Shown here: positions 8,701 to 15,511 of the stretch, one piece after another
Position numbering within the stretch: position 1 is the stretch's first letter
Layout: each line of letters begins with the position of its first letter
Program-made: the position numbers and the translations under genes
Assembly: GCA_004377245.1 (NCBI GenBank)
Contig: SOIK01000014.1
Location: forward strand, 1-23,955
Origin: Sulfurovum sp.
GTDB lineage: Bacteria > Campylobacterota > Campylobacteria > Campylobacterales > Sulfurovaceae
DNA length: 23,955 nt
Direction of reading: 5' to 3'
Notes under the pieces: model-generated
The model's input: the letters and a program-made list of their open reading frames with translations, nothing else
Told to the model about the DNA's origin: nothing
Databases searched by the model: none

Positions 8701-8867
8701 CACTCATAGGTCTCTCTTCTCTTGTCTTTTTCCCCACAGGACAGGCTACCATTTTCCAGCCTATGGCAATTGCATTGGCATTTGGACTTGCATGGGGAAC
8801 GGTACTTAATCTACTTTATTTGCCTGTTCTTTATACGATTCTTAATCAAAAAAGATTGGGGATCTAA
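5775..8867 (+). CDS. RND-family transporter permease (AcrB/MexB-like superfamily)
   Basis: The product is about 1030 residues, the standard RND permease length. TM1 spans about residues 13-31. A large periplasmic loop follows, then a block of TM helices with D398-D399 in IALGIIVDDAIVVSENI, the classical proton-relay pair of TM4. The second half repeats this layout (TM7 around FLLLFIILVPLFIVMGIKA, then a periplasmic loop and TM8-12). The TM10 region reads GLSGVVINDGIIMVIN, with N940-D941 where AcrB carries its key lysine region. No periplasmic adaptor or TolC-like gene is adjacent, so the substrate cannot be inferred. ATG 5775 is preferred to an in-frame TTG at 5751 because the protein then begins MFENILRFF. 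It probably belongs to the unit of the upstream M23 and bactofilin genes; a TACAAT at 5724-5729 could be a weak internal promoter. Confidence 0.9.
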   Translation: MFENILRFFVNNSRLNYFLFILVFITGVVLYTKTPKEIFPSFELDMISVNGYYAGSSIDMLDKMAVKEIETQIKSIDGIDKMATVISAGKFNIILELEKRVNKYNTADKVKDVITLTKQYLPSDMDEPSVKVLEIKKDLMRVAISSNTVSHGELIEAANLLKDKITILKNISEVSIFGDSDKYYDIRLNSEKIRALGLDENSVVTALSGLSYIFPIGTIEDSQNGHYFISTYNGPKDAQKMLQSRIKVSGKTLYLKDIATVSKRYEDTATMYSIDTKHAVDLSVKQSSIGNALVLSKAIIALVDQSNLTSKNITYTIHDDRSEAIKDRLNIVISNILLGLILIGLLVALLINKRMSFIISLGIPTSFVMGAIYLYVAGYSINMISLIGVLIALGIIVDDAIVVSENIQQHIEEGLEPKEAAILGAKEMFKPVTIASLTTLFAFIPALMMSGTMGEVIKLIPIAVSVLVLASLIESFLFLPIHAAHVLNKEQKTTSWESVNRFYSWIIHFFMRYKKTFLLLFIILVPLFIVMGIKASKFQMFPQFDATTINITLKANVNTKTEETIKYLKAIEKDLYERKDLFFISHVGSVSGWRRDSAGNSETYPYVGQITIELQKLKAQNFIDKFITPTLSFYYDEEGRTREDKSVIIAKELRHFLETQKYKEKFNLSDLAIVERKVGPIKSDIKIGLISDDNQKVMHYAEKMKAALRQIDGIVSVNDAMNYGIDEIKLQVNSYGESLGLSEQKLGILLSNFYLERKIGFAFDSSDLLELKIRSVQKDSLNVLKNFQIKLDDNQFVTLKDVVHFNVIKSFEKIIKDSGEKNFYVYANVDSKKITATETLKQIDSILEEAKKDGIKIIFKGEDEKKKELKSDMMAASGVAMLLIMLSLLYLFNSFRETFMMMSVIPFAFLGVLIGHFTLGINLSMPSIIGMLGLSGVVINDGIIMVINLKKANNMEEIFFYASKRFRPIILTSVTTLIGLSSLVFFPTGQATIFQPMAIALAFGLAWGTVLNLLYLPVLYTILNQKRLGI

Positions 8868-8902
8868 AGATTATCTCTAAAGTTTTATATAAATAAATAT
8901 GA

Positions 8903-8908
8903 TATAAT
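8903..8908 (+). promoter_or_regulatory. Sigma-70 promoter for the SPOR-trpE-aroE unit
   Basis: A perfect TATAAT lies at 8903-8908 within an AT-rich stretch (ATAAATAAATATGATATAAT). There is no recognisable -35 box, but the periodic A/T upstream is typical of Campylobacterota vegetative promoters. Transcription would begin near 8915, giving a leader of about 30 nt that includes GGAG at 8927-8930. This is the first promoter-like site after the RND gene and probably drives the next three genes. Confidence 0.7.
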
Positions 8909-8943
8909 CAGTCCAAAATAATATCCGGAGATTTCCATACATT

Positions 8944-9762
8944 ATGAATGACCACAATTTAGATGACCTTATCATCGATAATATCGAACCTAAAAACAGT
9001 AAAACAAAGAGTTTTTTAACTATTATTGCACTACTAATTGTTGTTTTGATCGTAGCAATTATCCTTACAAAAATCATACTCAAAGATCCAAATGCAGAAA
9101 AACTTGCTTTTGAAGAGAACAACACTGAGCTGATCAGTCCAGAACTTACGCTCCAAAGTGCTGCTGAACCCAAAGCAAAAAAAGAAGAAACAAAACTTTC
9201 AAATATTATAGAGCATGAACCTAAGGCACCTGTTCAAGTAGAAGAAGTTGCTAAAGAAACGATAGAGATAACAAAAGAAGTTGTTCAAGTTCTCAAGCAA
9301 CCTGAAGTGAAGACAAAAGTTGAAAACAGTATAAAAGAAGTAGTAAAAACAGAAATCCCAGAAAAAAAAGAAGTGTTAGAGAAAGTAGAACCAAAAAAAG
9401 TAGAGCCAAAGAAAGAAGAAATAAAAAAAGAATTACCAAAAGTAGTAAAACCTCTTCCAACAAAAATCATAGAGAAAGCAAAAGAACGTCCAACAGGAAG
9501 ACCTGTCAATGTGCCAGCGACTACAAAACCTGTTACAGCACAAGCTTACTACATTCAAGTAGGTTCATTTACACAAACACCTAGTGCACGTTTCCTAAGT
9601 ATCATTAAAAACAGTGGATTTAACTATAAGATCACATCTCCAACAAGCTCTGGAACAAAAAAACTGCTTATCGGTCCATATAAAAACAGAGCATCTGCTG
9701 ATACTGCTTTAGTAAGAGTCAAAGACCGTATTAATAAAAGTGCCTTTGTGGTCAAAAAGTAG
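8944..9762 (+). CDS. SPOR-domain inner-membrane protein (Cj0404-like)
   Basis: The protein has 272 residues: a short cytoplasmic N-terminus, one membrane helix at about 22-43 (SFLTIIALLIVVLIVAIILT), a long periplasmic linker very rich in Lys, Glu and Pro (about 55-185), and a C-terminal SPOR domain (about 195-270; AYYIQVGSFTQTPSARFL, then LLIGPYKNRASADTALVRVK). SPOR domains bind denuded glycan strands at the division septum. The linker holds near-repeats such as VEPKKVEPKKEEIKK and probably crosses the periplasm. C. jejuni has a SPOR protein between DUF1882 and aroE. The GGAG at 8927-8930 is 13 nt from ATG 8944, longer than usual, so initiation may be weak or the start may be slightly different. 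Confidence 0.85.
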   Translation: MNDHNLDDLIIDNIEPKNSKTKSFLTIIALLIVVLIVAIILTKIILKDPNAEKLAFEENNTELISPELTLQSAAEPKAKKEETKLSNIIEHEPKAPVQVEEVAKETIEITKEVVQVLKQPEVKTKVENSIKEVVKTEIPEKKEVLEKVEPKKVEPKKEEIKKELPKVVKPLPTKIIEKAKERPTGRPVNVPATTKPVTAQAYYIQVGSFTQTPSARFLSIIKNSGFNYKITSPTSSGTKKLLIGPYKNRASADTALVRVKDRINKSAFVVKK

Positions 9763-9770
9763 GTTTCATC

Positions 9771-11177
9771 ATGCATAAAACAGTTCTATTTGACCAACTC
9801 ACCCCTGTCGCGCTCTATGGAAAGATAAAAGCACTTTTCCCAGATGAAGTGACGATGCTTTTTGAGAGTGTGGTCAATACAAGTGATGGGAATTTCTCTT
9901 TCATTACCATAGGTGCACAAGAACGTCTCACGTATAAAGATAAAACAACTACTTATACAGATAAATCTGGGCTTCAAAAGATCTTATCAGCAGATCCCTT
10001 CTCTTTTCTGAAATCTTACTATGCTAATGTTGATAAGCAAGCCTATCAGACATTAGCCTCTGAAGTTGGATTTTCTTTTGTAGATGGTTTTATAGGTTTC
10101 ATCGCTTATGATATGGTTAAAGTATTTGAACCTGTACTTGAAGAGAGTATGGACAACCTTTTAGATCCACTCAATACACCTGACCTTGATCTTGTACGTC
10201 CAAAGATCATTATTGCCTATTCTCATAAAAATGCGAAACTCACACTCATTTTAAATGATGACTCTATGCAAAATGGGCTTGAGTCTATAGAAAACATCTT
10301 ACATAATACATGTACCCCGATGCCACTTAAAGCTGTAAAGCTCGATGGTGAAGGAAGTTTTAGCATCGATGAAGCACGTTTTAAAGCACTTGTGGATGAG
10401 TCCAAAGAGAGCATACGTTCTGGTGACATCTTTCAAATTCTCCTTTCAAATAGATACACTCAAAAAGGAAAAATTGATCCTCTAAGTTTCTATAGAGTAT
10501 TGCGTTCCAAAAACCCTTCTCCCTACCTTTTCTTACTTGACTATGAAGATTTCTCTATCTGTGGTTCTTCTCCAGAAGTGATGGTACGCCTTACAGAAGG
10601 TGAGATACTTCTTCGTCCCATTGCAGGTACGCGTAAACGTGGTAAAAATGCAAAACGGGACAAAGAGCTGGAACTTGAAATGTTAAATGACCCTAAAGAG
10701 TGTGCAGAGCATCTTATGCTTATAGACTTAGGTCGTAATGATGTAGGTCGTGTAGCACAAACCGGTACAGTTAAAGTGACTGATATGATGCGTGTAGAGA
10801 AATACTCTCACGTCATGCATATGGTTTCTGATGTTGAAGCCTTACTAGAAGAAGATAAAGATATGTTTGACCTCTTCGCTGCAACTTTTACAGCAGGAAC
10901 AATGACAGGTGCACCAAAGATAAAAGCCATGGAGCTTATCGCTGAGTTTGAAGGCCTTAAACGTGGTTTCTACTCTGGGTCAGTGGGTTACTTCTCTTTT
11001 GACGGAAACATGGATTCAGCCATCGCCATCCGTACTTCTCTCATAAAACCAGATAGCATTACCCTACAAGCAGGTGCTGGCGTGGTGGCTGACTCCGTAC
11101 CAGAACTAGAGTACCTTGAAGTAAAAAACAAACTTGCTGCCCTGCTCGCTACACTCAAAGAAATGGAAAGCCTCTAA
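9771..11177 (+). CDS. trpE: Anthranilate synthase component I
   Basis: This 468-residue chorismate-utilising enzyme converts chorismate with ammonia or glutamine-derived ammonia to anthranilate, the first step of tryptophan synthesis. The N-terminal domain carries MLFESVVNTSDGNFSFITIG, a variant of the TrpE LLES tryptophan-feedback motif. The catalytic domain has RPIAGTRKRGKNAKRD, ECAEHLMLIDLGRNDVGRV, YSHVMHMVSDV, TFTAGTMTGAPKIKAMELI and QAGAGVVADSVPELEYLEV. The alanine in PIAGT is TrpE-like; E. coli PabB has lysine there. PabB is the main alternative, and the folate gene folP lies in the same window but in a separate operon. No trpG amidotransferase gene is adjacent. The gene begins 8 bp after the SPOR gene and ends 2 bp before aroE, so the three are probably co-transcribed. 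Confidence 0.85.
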   Translation: MHKTVLFDQLTPVALYGKIKALFPDEVTMLFESVVNTSDGNFSFITIGAQERLTYKDKTTTYTDKSGLQKILSADPFSFLKSYYANVDKQAYQTLASEVGFSFVDGFIGFIAYDMVKVFEPVLEESMDNLLDPLNTPDLDLVRPKIIIAYSHKNAKLTLILNDDSMQNGLESIENILHNTCTPMPLKAVKLDGEGSFSIDEARFKALVDESKESIRSGDIFQILLSNRYTQKGKIDPLSFYRVLRSKNPSPYLFLLDYEDFSICGSSPEVMVRLTEGEILLRPIAGTRKRGKNAKRDKELELEMLNDPKECAEHLMLIDLGRNDVGRVAQTGTVKVTDMMRVEKYSHVMHMVSDVEALLEEDKDMFDLFAATFTAGTMTGAPKIKAMELIAEFEGLKRGFYSGSVGYFSFDGNMDSAIAIRTSLIKPDSITLQAGAGVVADSVPELEYLEVKNKLAALLATLKEMESL

Positions 11178-11179
11178 AG

Positions 11180-11992
11180 ATGAGTAAAGCACTCTTTGCC
11201 ATCTTTGGAAACCCTGTCTCACATTCAAAATCACCCCTTATGCATAACCTCTCCTTTCAAGGATTAGGGTTTGATGGCTGTTATACACGTTATTTACTAG
11301 AAGATGGTGAGAGACTCAAAAAAACTTTTTTTGATCTTCAACTCAAAGGTATTAATATCACAGTACCGCACAAAGAGCATGCCTATAATGCTTGTGATGT
11401 ACTAGACCCTTTTGCACAAAAAGTAGGTGCGGTCAATACCATCGTTGAAAAAGAGGGAAAACTCTACGGATACAATACCGATGCACCAGGTTTTTTAAAA
11501 GCTATCTCTGAGTTTAAAGAAGCCAAAACAGTTCTTTTTTTAGGTGCAGGAGGTACAGCACAATCCACAAGTAGTATCTTACGTGATGCTGGTTATGAAG
11601 TAACTCTTCTCAATAGAAGTCCAGGTCGATTGGTACGATATAAAAATGAAGGCTTTGAAACCTACACTTTTGACACCTTCATATCTGATATACATTTGCC
11701 CAAAGTATATGACCTCGTTATCAATATGACTTCGGCAGGACTTGAAGATGATTCACTCCCTGCACCACTGGAGATACTAAAACAAGTCATCCCGACAGCA
11801 AAAGCCTGTGTTGATGTCATTTACGGAAAAGAGACGCCTTTTTTGAAGCTTGCAAAAAAACATCATAAACCCACTAAAGATGGTAGTGATATGCTACTCT
11901 ATCAAGGTATCATAGCATTTGAACATTTTACAGACCACCAATACAGTTTTGAAGAGATTGAAGGCTATATGAAAAAGGCTTTTATACTATAA
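11180..11992 (+). CDS. aroE: Shikimate dehydrogenase (NADP)
   Basis: The enzyme reduces 3-dehydroshikimate to shikimate with NADPH, a middle step of the chorismate pathway. At 270 residues it has the normal length. The substrate-binding N-terminal domain has FGNPVSHSKSPLMHN, and the catalytic pair is K65 (TVPHKEHA) and D101 (GYNTDAPGF). The Rossmann domain has the glycine-rich loop FLGAGGTAQS, then LLNRSPGRL. NMTSAGLEDDSLP and the C-terminal DGSDMLLYQG are also typical. The start lies 2 bp after the trpE stop, which suggests translational coupling. In C. jejuni aroE likewise follows the SPOR gene, without the trpE between. Confidence 0.96.
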   Translation: MSKALFAIFGNPVSHSKSPLMHNLSFQGLGFDGCYTRYLLEDGERLKKTFFDLQLKGINITVPHKEHAYNACDVLDPFAQKVGAVNTIVEKEGKLYGYNTDAPGFLKAISEFKEAKTVLFLGAGGTAQSTSSILRDAGYEVTLLNRSPGRLVRYKNEGFETYTFDTFISDIHLPKVYDLVINMTSAGLEDDSLPAPLEILKQVIPTAKACVDVIYGKETPFLKLAKKHHKPTKDGSDMLLYQGIIAFEHFTDHQYSFEEIEGYMKKAFIL

Positions 11993-12000
11993 CTCTTTAT

Positions 12001-12046
12001 TTGACTTCAATTAACCTTTAGTGATTACAATAATACTATACAGGAG
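12001..12046 (+). promoter_or_regulatory. Candidate promoter and ribosome-binding site of the two-component system
   Basis: TTGACT (12001-12006) is followed, with a long 19-bp spacer, by TACAAT (12026-12031). A second -10-like TACTAT lies at 12034-12039. A strong AGGAG (12042-12046) precedes ATG 12052 by 5 nt. If the first pair is used, the leader is only about 14 nt. The box assignment is tentative. Confidence 0.45.
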
Positions 12047-12051
12047 TAAAA

Positions 12052-12702
12052 ATGATTAATATTCTTATGATCGAAGATGATACGGAGTTTGCAGAACTTC
12101 TGAGTGAATACCTCTCACAATATGATATAAAAGTAACTAACTTTGAAGACCCATATTTAGGGTTGAGTGCTGGTGTAAAAAAATATGATCTTCTCATTCT
12201 TGACCTTACTCTACCTGGCATGGATGGGCTGGAAGTATGTGAGGAGATGGTTCAGAAATATGATATTCCTATTATCATCTCCTCTGCCAGAAGTGACATT
12301 AATGATAAGGTAGATGCTCTTGCTCTAGGGGCAGATGACTACCTTCCTAAACCTTATGACCCTAAAGAGATGTATGCACGCATCACTTCTCTACTCAGAC
12401 GTTACAGTAAAACACAACCACAAGAGACAGCACCTCAAGGTGATTTTGAAACGAAAGGAGATACTATCTACTTTAAAGGCGAAGCCCTCTCCTTAACACC
12501 TGCAGAGTATGAAGTACTCTCTTTGCTCGTAAAACATCAAGGCATGACTCAGTCACGCGAACAGATCATCAATACAGCAAGAACCATGAGTATAGACTCA
12601 CAAGGAAAAAGTCTTGATGTGATCATCTCCAAGATACGAACAAAGTTGGGTGACAACAAACGCATCCAAGCTGTACGTGGTGTAGGGTATAAACTCGTAT
12701 GA
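12052..12702 (+). CDS. OmpR/PhoB-family response regulator (ArsR-like)
   Basis: The protein has 216 residues. The receiver domain occupies about 1-120, with the acidic pocket E8-D9-D10, phospho-acceptor D51 in LLILDLTLPGMDGLEV, and the conserved lysine in ADDYLPKPYDPKEM. A winged-helix DNA-binding domain occupies about 130-216 (LSLTPAEYEVLSLLVKHQG, then IISKIRTKLGD and VRGVGYKLV). The IEDDxEFAELLSEYL start and SSARSDINDKVDALALGADD stretch closely resemble H. pylori ArsR (HP0166), the acid-responsive regulator, as I remember it. The signal here is unknown. Its TGA stop (12700-12702) overlaps an ATG in an ATGA arrangement, but that frame closes after 58 codons, just before the kinase. Confidence 0.92.
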   Translation: MINILMIEDDTEFAELLSEYLSQYDIKVTNFEDPYLGLSAGVKKYDLLILDLTLPGMDGLEVCEEMVQKYDIPIIISSARSDINDKVDALALGADDYLPKPYDPKEMYARITSLLRRYSKTQPQETAPQGDFETKGDTIYFKGEALSLTPAEYEVLSLLVKHQGMTQSREQIINTARTMSIDSQGKSLDVIISKIRTKLGDNKRIQAVRGVGYKLV

Positions 12703-12875
12703 CAGGACTCAGTTATTATTCAAAACGCATATGGAGCAAAGCTCCACATACTACACTAACGCTATATTCTTCGACTCAGCATTTAGTACTTCGCTTGCAC
12801 CGCATTTTAGATACTGATCTTCATCAGAGTGCTCACGCAACTGGTTGTGTTTTTATATTTGACAAAGTTTGCTAA
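12699..12875 (+). other. 58-codon frame overlapping the regulator stop and in phase with the kinase
   Basis: ATG at 12699 overlaps the response-regulator stop (ATGA). The frame stays open for 58 codons to TAA 12873-12875, directly before and in the same phase as the kinase ATG at 12876. It begins MTGLSYYSKRIW, then runs through repeat copy C (12725-12848), which explains its low-complexity, low-plausibility peptide. I read it as the likely remnant of a translationally coupled kinase start that was split by the repeat. It is unlikely to be a functional peptide, but ribosomes entering through the ATGA overlap would end at the kinase start and could reinitiate there. Confidence 0.45.
12725..12848 (-). 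repeat. REP-like structured repeat, copy C (between regulator and kinase)
   Basis: Read on the minus strand it begins ACAACCAGTTGCGTGAGC, homologous to the start of copy A, with the first hairpin CAAC-CA-GTTG. It continues with CTGAT-GAAG-ATCAG (12814-12827 on plus) and an extra internal segment of about 45 bp able to form a bulged stem (ACTAA..GCT with AGC..TTAGT). It ends with the tag GTAG (complement of 12751-12754), a 10-bp stem TATGTGGAGC with GCTCCATATG (12741-12750 and 12728-12737) around TTT, and CGT. Tag, loop and CGT match copy A exactly; stem bases differ but all pairs are kept. Confidence 0.8.
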
Positions 12876-14066
12876 ATGTTTGCTACTTCCCTACGCAGTA
12901 AAATTAATTTAGTTTTCTCTATTACCCTACTACTTCTTGCTATACTATTCACTGTATCTATTAAGTATGATCGTAATAAGCTCGAGGAGCATACCGCAGC
13001 CCAAGAAAGAGCAATGTCACACTATCTCTATATGTATTATTTAAAACATGGTGAGATAGACAAAGCCTATTTAGCTGCACAGAATATCTCTGTAATTACT
13101 GATAAAGGTAAAATCGTTCAGATAGAACGATACTTTAAAGACAAAGGAAAACTCAAACGTTATGCTGTTGATACTTACCATTTAAAAAGAATCATCATCA
13201 TAAACAACGATAGATTTAAACTCATCCTTGAAAACAAAAATAAAATGCAGTATCCACTCAAGCGTGTTATTGTATTTTCAATTGTTTTTCTCTTAATCAT
13301 TCTTCTTTATCTCTGGATCATTAAAAGTTTAAGACCATTATCTGAACTCAAAAATAAAATACAGACATTCTCTCAAGGGAACCTTGATATATCTTGCAAA
13401 AGTGATAAAAAAGATGAGATAGCAGAAGTAGCCAATGAGTTTGATCATGCTGTAACCATGATACGAGAACTCTTACAATCACGTCAACTCTTTTTACGTG
13501 CCATTATGCATGAACTAAAAACCCCTATTGCCAAAGGACGTTTGGTAAGTGAAATGCTTCATGATGAAAAAAATAAAGCACGTATGCATAGCATCTTTGA
13601 GCGACTTAATCTTCTTATAGATGAGTTTGCCAAAATAGAGAAGATCACTTCAAAGAACTTTGAACTCACCATCAAACCTTACAAGATGAGTGACTTACTG
13701 GAAGCCAGTATAGATATGCTAATGATAGAAAATCCAAAGCGGCTCATCACTACGGAGATTAAACAGGATTATATACTGGATGTTGATTTTGAGCTTTTTA
13801 CCCTCGTCATTAAAAACTTACTTGATAATAGCGTCAAATACAGTCTAGATAAACATGTCACTGTCGTTATAGATGAGAACAAATTAGAGATCATAAACAG
13901 AGGAGAAGCTCTTAAAGAGCCGTTAGAAAACTACTTCGAACCTTTCCATACTTCTAAAAAAGGGTTAGGATTAGGACTTTATATTGTAAAAAGTATTTTG
14001 GATATTCATCAAATGGAGTTGGACTACCGGCATGAAGATAGTAAAAATATCTTCACGGTGGTTTAA
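12876..14066 (+). CDS. Sensor histidine kinase (ArsS-like)
   Basis: This 396-residue membrane kinase has TM1 at about residues 11-28 (LVFSITLLLLAILFTV), a periplasmic sensor region of about 100 residues, TM2 at about 130-149 (VIVFSIVFLLIILLYLWII) and a HAMP-like segment (LRPLSELKNKIQTFSQGNL). The H-box has phospho-acceptor H212 in FLRAIMHELKTPIAKGR. The catalytic domain has an N-box (NLLDNSVKYS), an F-box (YFEPFHTSKKG) and a G-box (GLGLGLYIVKSIL); it is compact and ends soon after. It should phosphorylate the preceding regulator. The start is ATG 12876, directly after an in-frame TAA and without a visible Shine-Dalgarno sequence. The 173-bp gap to the regulator is unusual for such a pair and is filled by repeat copy C. 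Confidence 0.92.
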   Translation: MFATSLRSKINLVFSITLLLLAILFTVSIKYDRNKLEEHTAAQERAMSHYLYMYYLKHGEIDKAYLAAQNISVITDKGKIVQIERYFKDKGKLKRYAVDTYHLKRIIIINNDRFKLILENKNKMQYPLKRVIVFSIVFLLIILLYLWIIKSLRPLSELKNKIQTFSQGNLDISCKSDKKDEIAEVANEFDHAVTMIRELLQSRQLFLRAIMHELKTPIAKGRLVSEMLHDEKNKARMHSIFERLNLLIDEFAKIEKITSKNFELTIKPYKMSDLLEASIDMLMIENPKRLITTEIKQDYILDVDFELFTLVIKNLLDNSVKYSLDKHVTVVIDENKLEIINRGEALKEPLENYFEPFHTSKKGLGLGLYIVKSILDIHQMELDYRHEDSKNIFTVV

Positions 14067-14072
14067 AAGAAT

Positions 14073-14115
14073 ATAGAACCCTCTGAGTTACCTAGAGTTA
14101 TTCAGAGGGTTCTAT
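14073..14115. terminator. Bidirectional terminator between convergent operons
   Basis: A perfect 14-bp stem pairs ATAGAACCCTCTGA (14073-14086) with TCAGAGGGTTCTAT (14102-14115), with a 15-nt loop. T-rich sequence follows on the plus strand (TATTATTT). On the minus strand, TTCTTTT follows the stem. It begins 6 bp after the histidine-kinase stop, and its far arm touches the stop codon of the DAHP synthase on the opposite strand. It therefore fits as the shared terminator of both convergent transcripts. Confidence 0.88.
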
Positions 14116-15464
14116 TATTTATCAGTTCCTGCAATCGTATCAGAAAGCATAAATGCAAGCTCTAAAGCTTGGCTTGCATTGAGTCTTGGGTCACATTGTG
14201 TGTGGTAACGACTTGCAAGTTCTTCTGCTGTAATGGCACATGATGTACTTCCTGTACACTCTGTTACATCATTACCCGTCATCTCTAAGTGGATACCGGC
14301 AGCTACTGTTCCCATCTCTTTATGGATAGCAAAGAACTGTTCTACTTCACTCAAGATGTTATTAAAGTCTCTTGTTTTAAAACCAGTTGAACTTTTTTCA
14401 ATATTTCCATGCATAGGGTCACAAGACCAAACAACATTTCTTCCTTCATCTCTTACACGTTTAAGAAGTTTAGGGAAATACTCTTTTATCTTACTCGCAC
14501 CCATACGAACGATGAGATTAAGTCTACCCTCTTCATTATCAGGATTCAGCACATCGATAAGCTCTATAAGCTCATCCTCTTCCATACTTGGACCTACTTT
14601 ACAACCAATTGGGTTTTGGATCCCTCTAAAGTACTCAATATGTGCTTCAGTAAGGTCTCTTGTTCTGTCACCTATCCACAACATATGTGCTGAACAGTCA
14701 TACCACTCACCTGTCTCTGCATCTTGTCTTGTAAGTGCTTCTTCATAGTTCAAGAGCAATGCTTCATGTGAAGTATACATTGTTGTTTGATGAAGTTGAG
14801 GCATGGTATCACTGTTAAGTCCACACGCAGCCATAAACTTCATTGAGTGGTCTATCTTATCACTCAATTCATCATAACGTTTACCTAGTGGATTATCTTT
14901 AATGAAATCAAGATTCCACTGATGCACTCTATTGAGATCAGCTAAGCCACCTCTTGAAAATGCACGCAAAAGATTAAGTGTTGCTGCTGATTGGTTATAA
15001 GCTTTAAGCATATTTTTAGGGTTCGGAACTCTTGCTTCTTCCGTAAACTCCATACCGTTGATGATATCTCCACGGTAACTTGGCAACTTAACACCATCTA
15101 TCTCTTCAAAGTCTGAAGATCTAGGTTTTGCAAACTGTCCAGCGATACGCCCTATTTTAACCACTGGTTTACCTGTTGTATACATCAGTATCATGTTCAT
15201 TTGAAGCATAAGTTTAAAAAGGTTCTTGATGCTCTGCGCATCAAAATCAGAAAAGCTCTCTGCACAGTCCCCACCTTGAAGCAAAAAGGCTTCACCGCGT
15301 CCAGCTTTGGCTAACTTCTCTTTAAGATTTCTCGCTTCACCAGCAAAAATAAGTGGTGGGTATGAGCTTAACTCTTCTTCTACTTTTTCAAGAAGCTCTT
15401 GGTCTGGGTATGTTGGTTGTTGCTTTATAGGAAAATTTCTCCAGCTACTTGGTGTCCAACTCAT
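14115..15464 (-). CDS. aroG: 3-Deoxy-D-arabino-heptulosonate-7-phosphate synthase, class II (plant-like)
   Basis: The enzyme condenses phosphoenolpyruvate and erythrose 4-phosphate, the first committed step to chorismate. The 449-residue product belongs to the class II (AroA-II) family found in plants, actinobacteria and Campylobacterota. It starts [20 protein letters not shown] and has the family stretches [11 protein letters not shown] (metal-binding cysteine region), [27 protein letters not shown]-like [53 protein letters not shown] and [18 protein letters not shown] at 15464 is preceded by AAGGA. It has its own promoter and is transcribed alone towards the shared terminator. The gene symbol is conventional; other names are used in this clade. 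Confidence 0.95.
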   Translation of the reverse strand: MSWTPSSWRNFPIKQQPTYPDQELLEKVEEELSSYPPLIFAGEARNLKEKLAKAGRGEAFLLQGGDCAESFSDFDAQSIKNLFKLMLQMNMILMYTTGKPVVKIGRIAGQFAKPRSSDFEEIDGVKLPSYRGDIINGMEFTEEARVPNPKNMLKAYNQSAATLNLLRAFSRGGLADLNRVHQWNLDFIKDNPLGKRYDELSDKIDHSMKFMAACGLNSDTMPQLHQTTMYTSHEALLLNYEEALTRQDAETGEWYDCSAHMLWIGDRTRDLTEAHIEYFRGIQNPIGCKVGPSMEEDELIELIDVLNPDNEEGRLNLIVRMGASKIKEYFPKLLKRVRDEGRNVVWSCDPMHGNIEKSSTGFKTRDFNNILSEVEQFFAIHKEMGTVAAGIHLEMTGNDVTECTGSTSCAITAEELASRYHTQCDPRLNASQALELAFMLSDTIAGTDK

Positions 15465-15511
15465 GGCACATCCTTAATGGGCTTTTATATTACCCGAAAA
15501 TTAATGAAAAG

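Noticed and set aside
9771..11177. pabB (aminodeoxychorismate synthase)
   Set aside because: The motif is PIAGT rather than PIKGT, and an LLES-like feedback motif is present. Kept only as an alternative.
12052..14066. Firm naming of the two-component system as arsRS
   Set aside because: Sequence similarity is remembered, not computed, and neither the signal nor the targets are visible. Described as ArsRS-like without gene symbols.
14233..14748. 171-codon plus-strand frame inside the DAHP synthase
   Set aside because: It is antisense to a complete, well-conserved enzyme; the Ser/Pro/Leu-rich translation has no recognisable domain.
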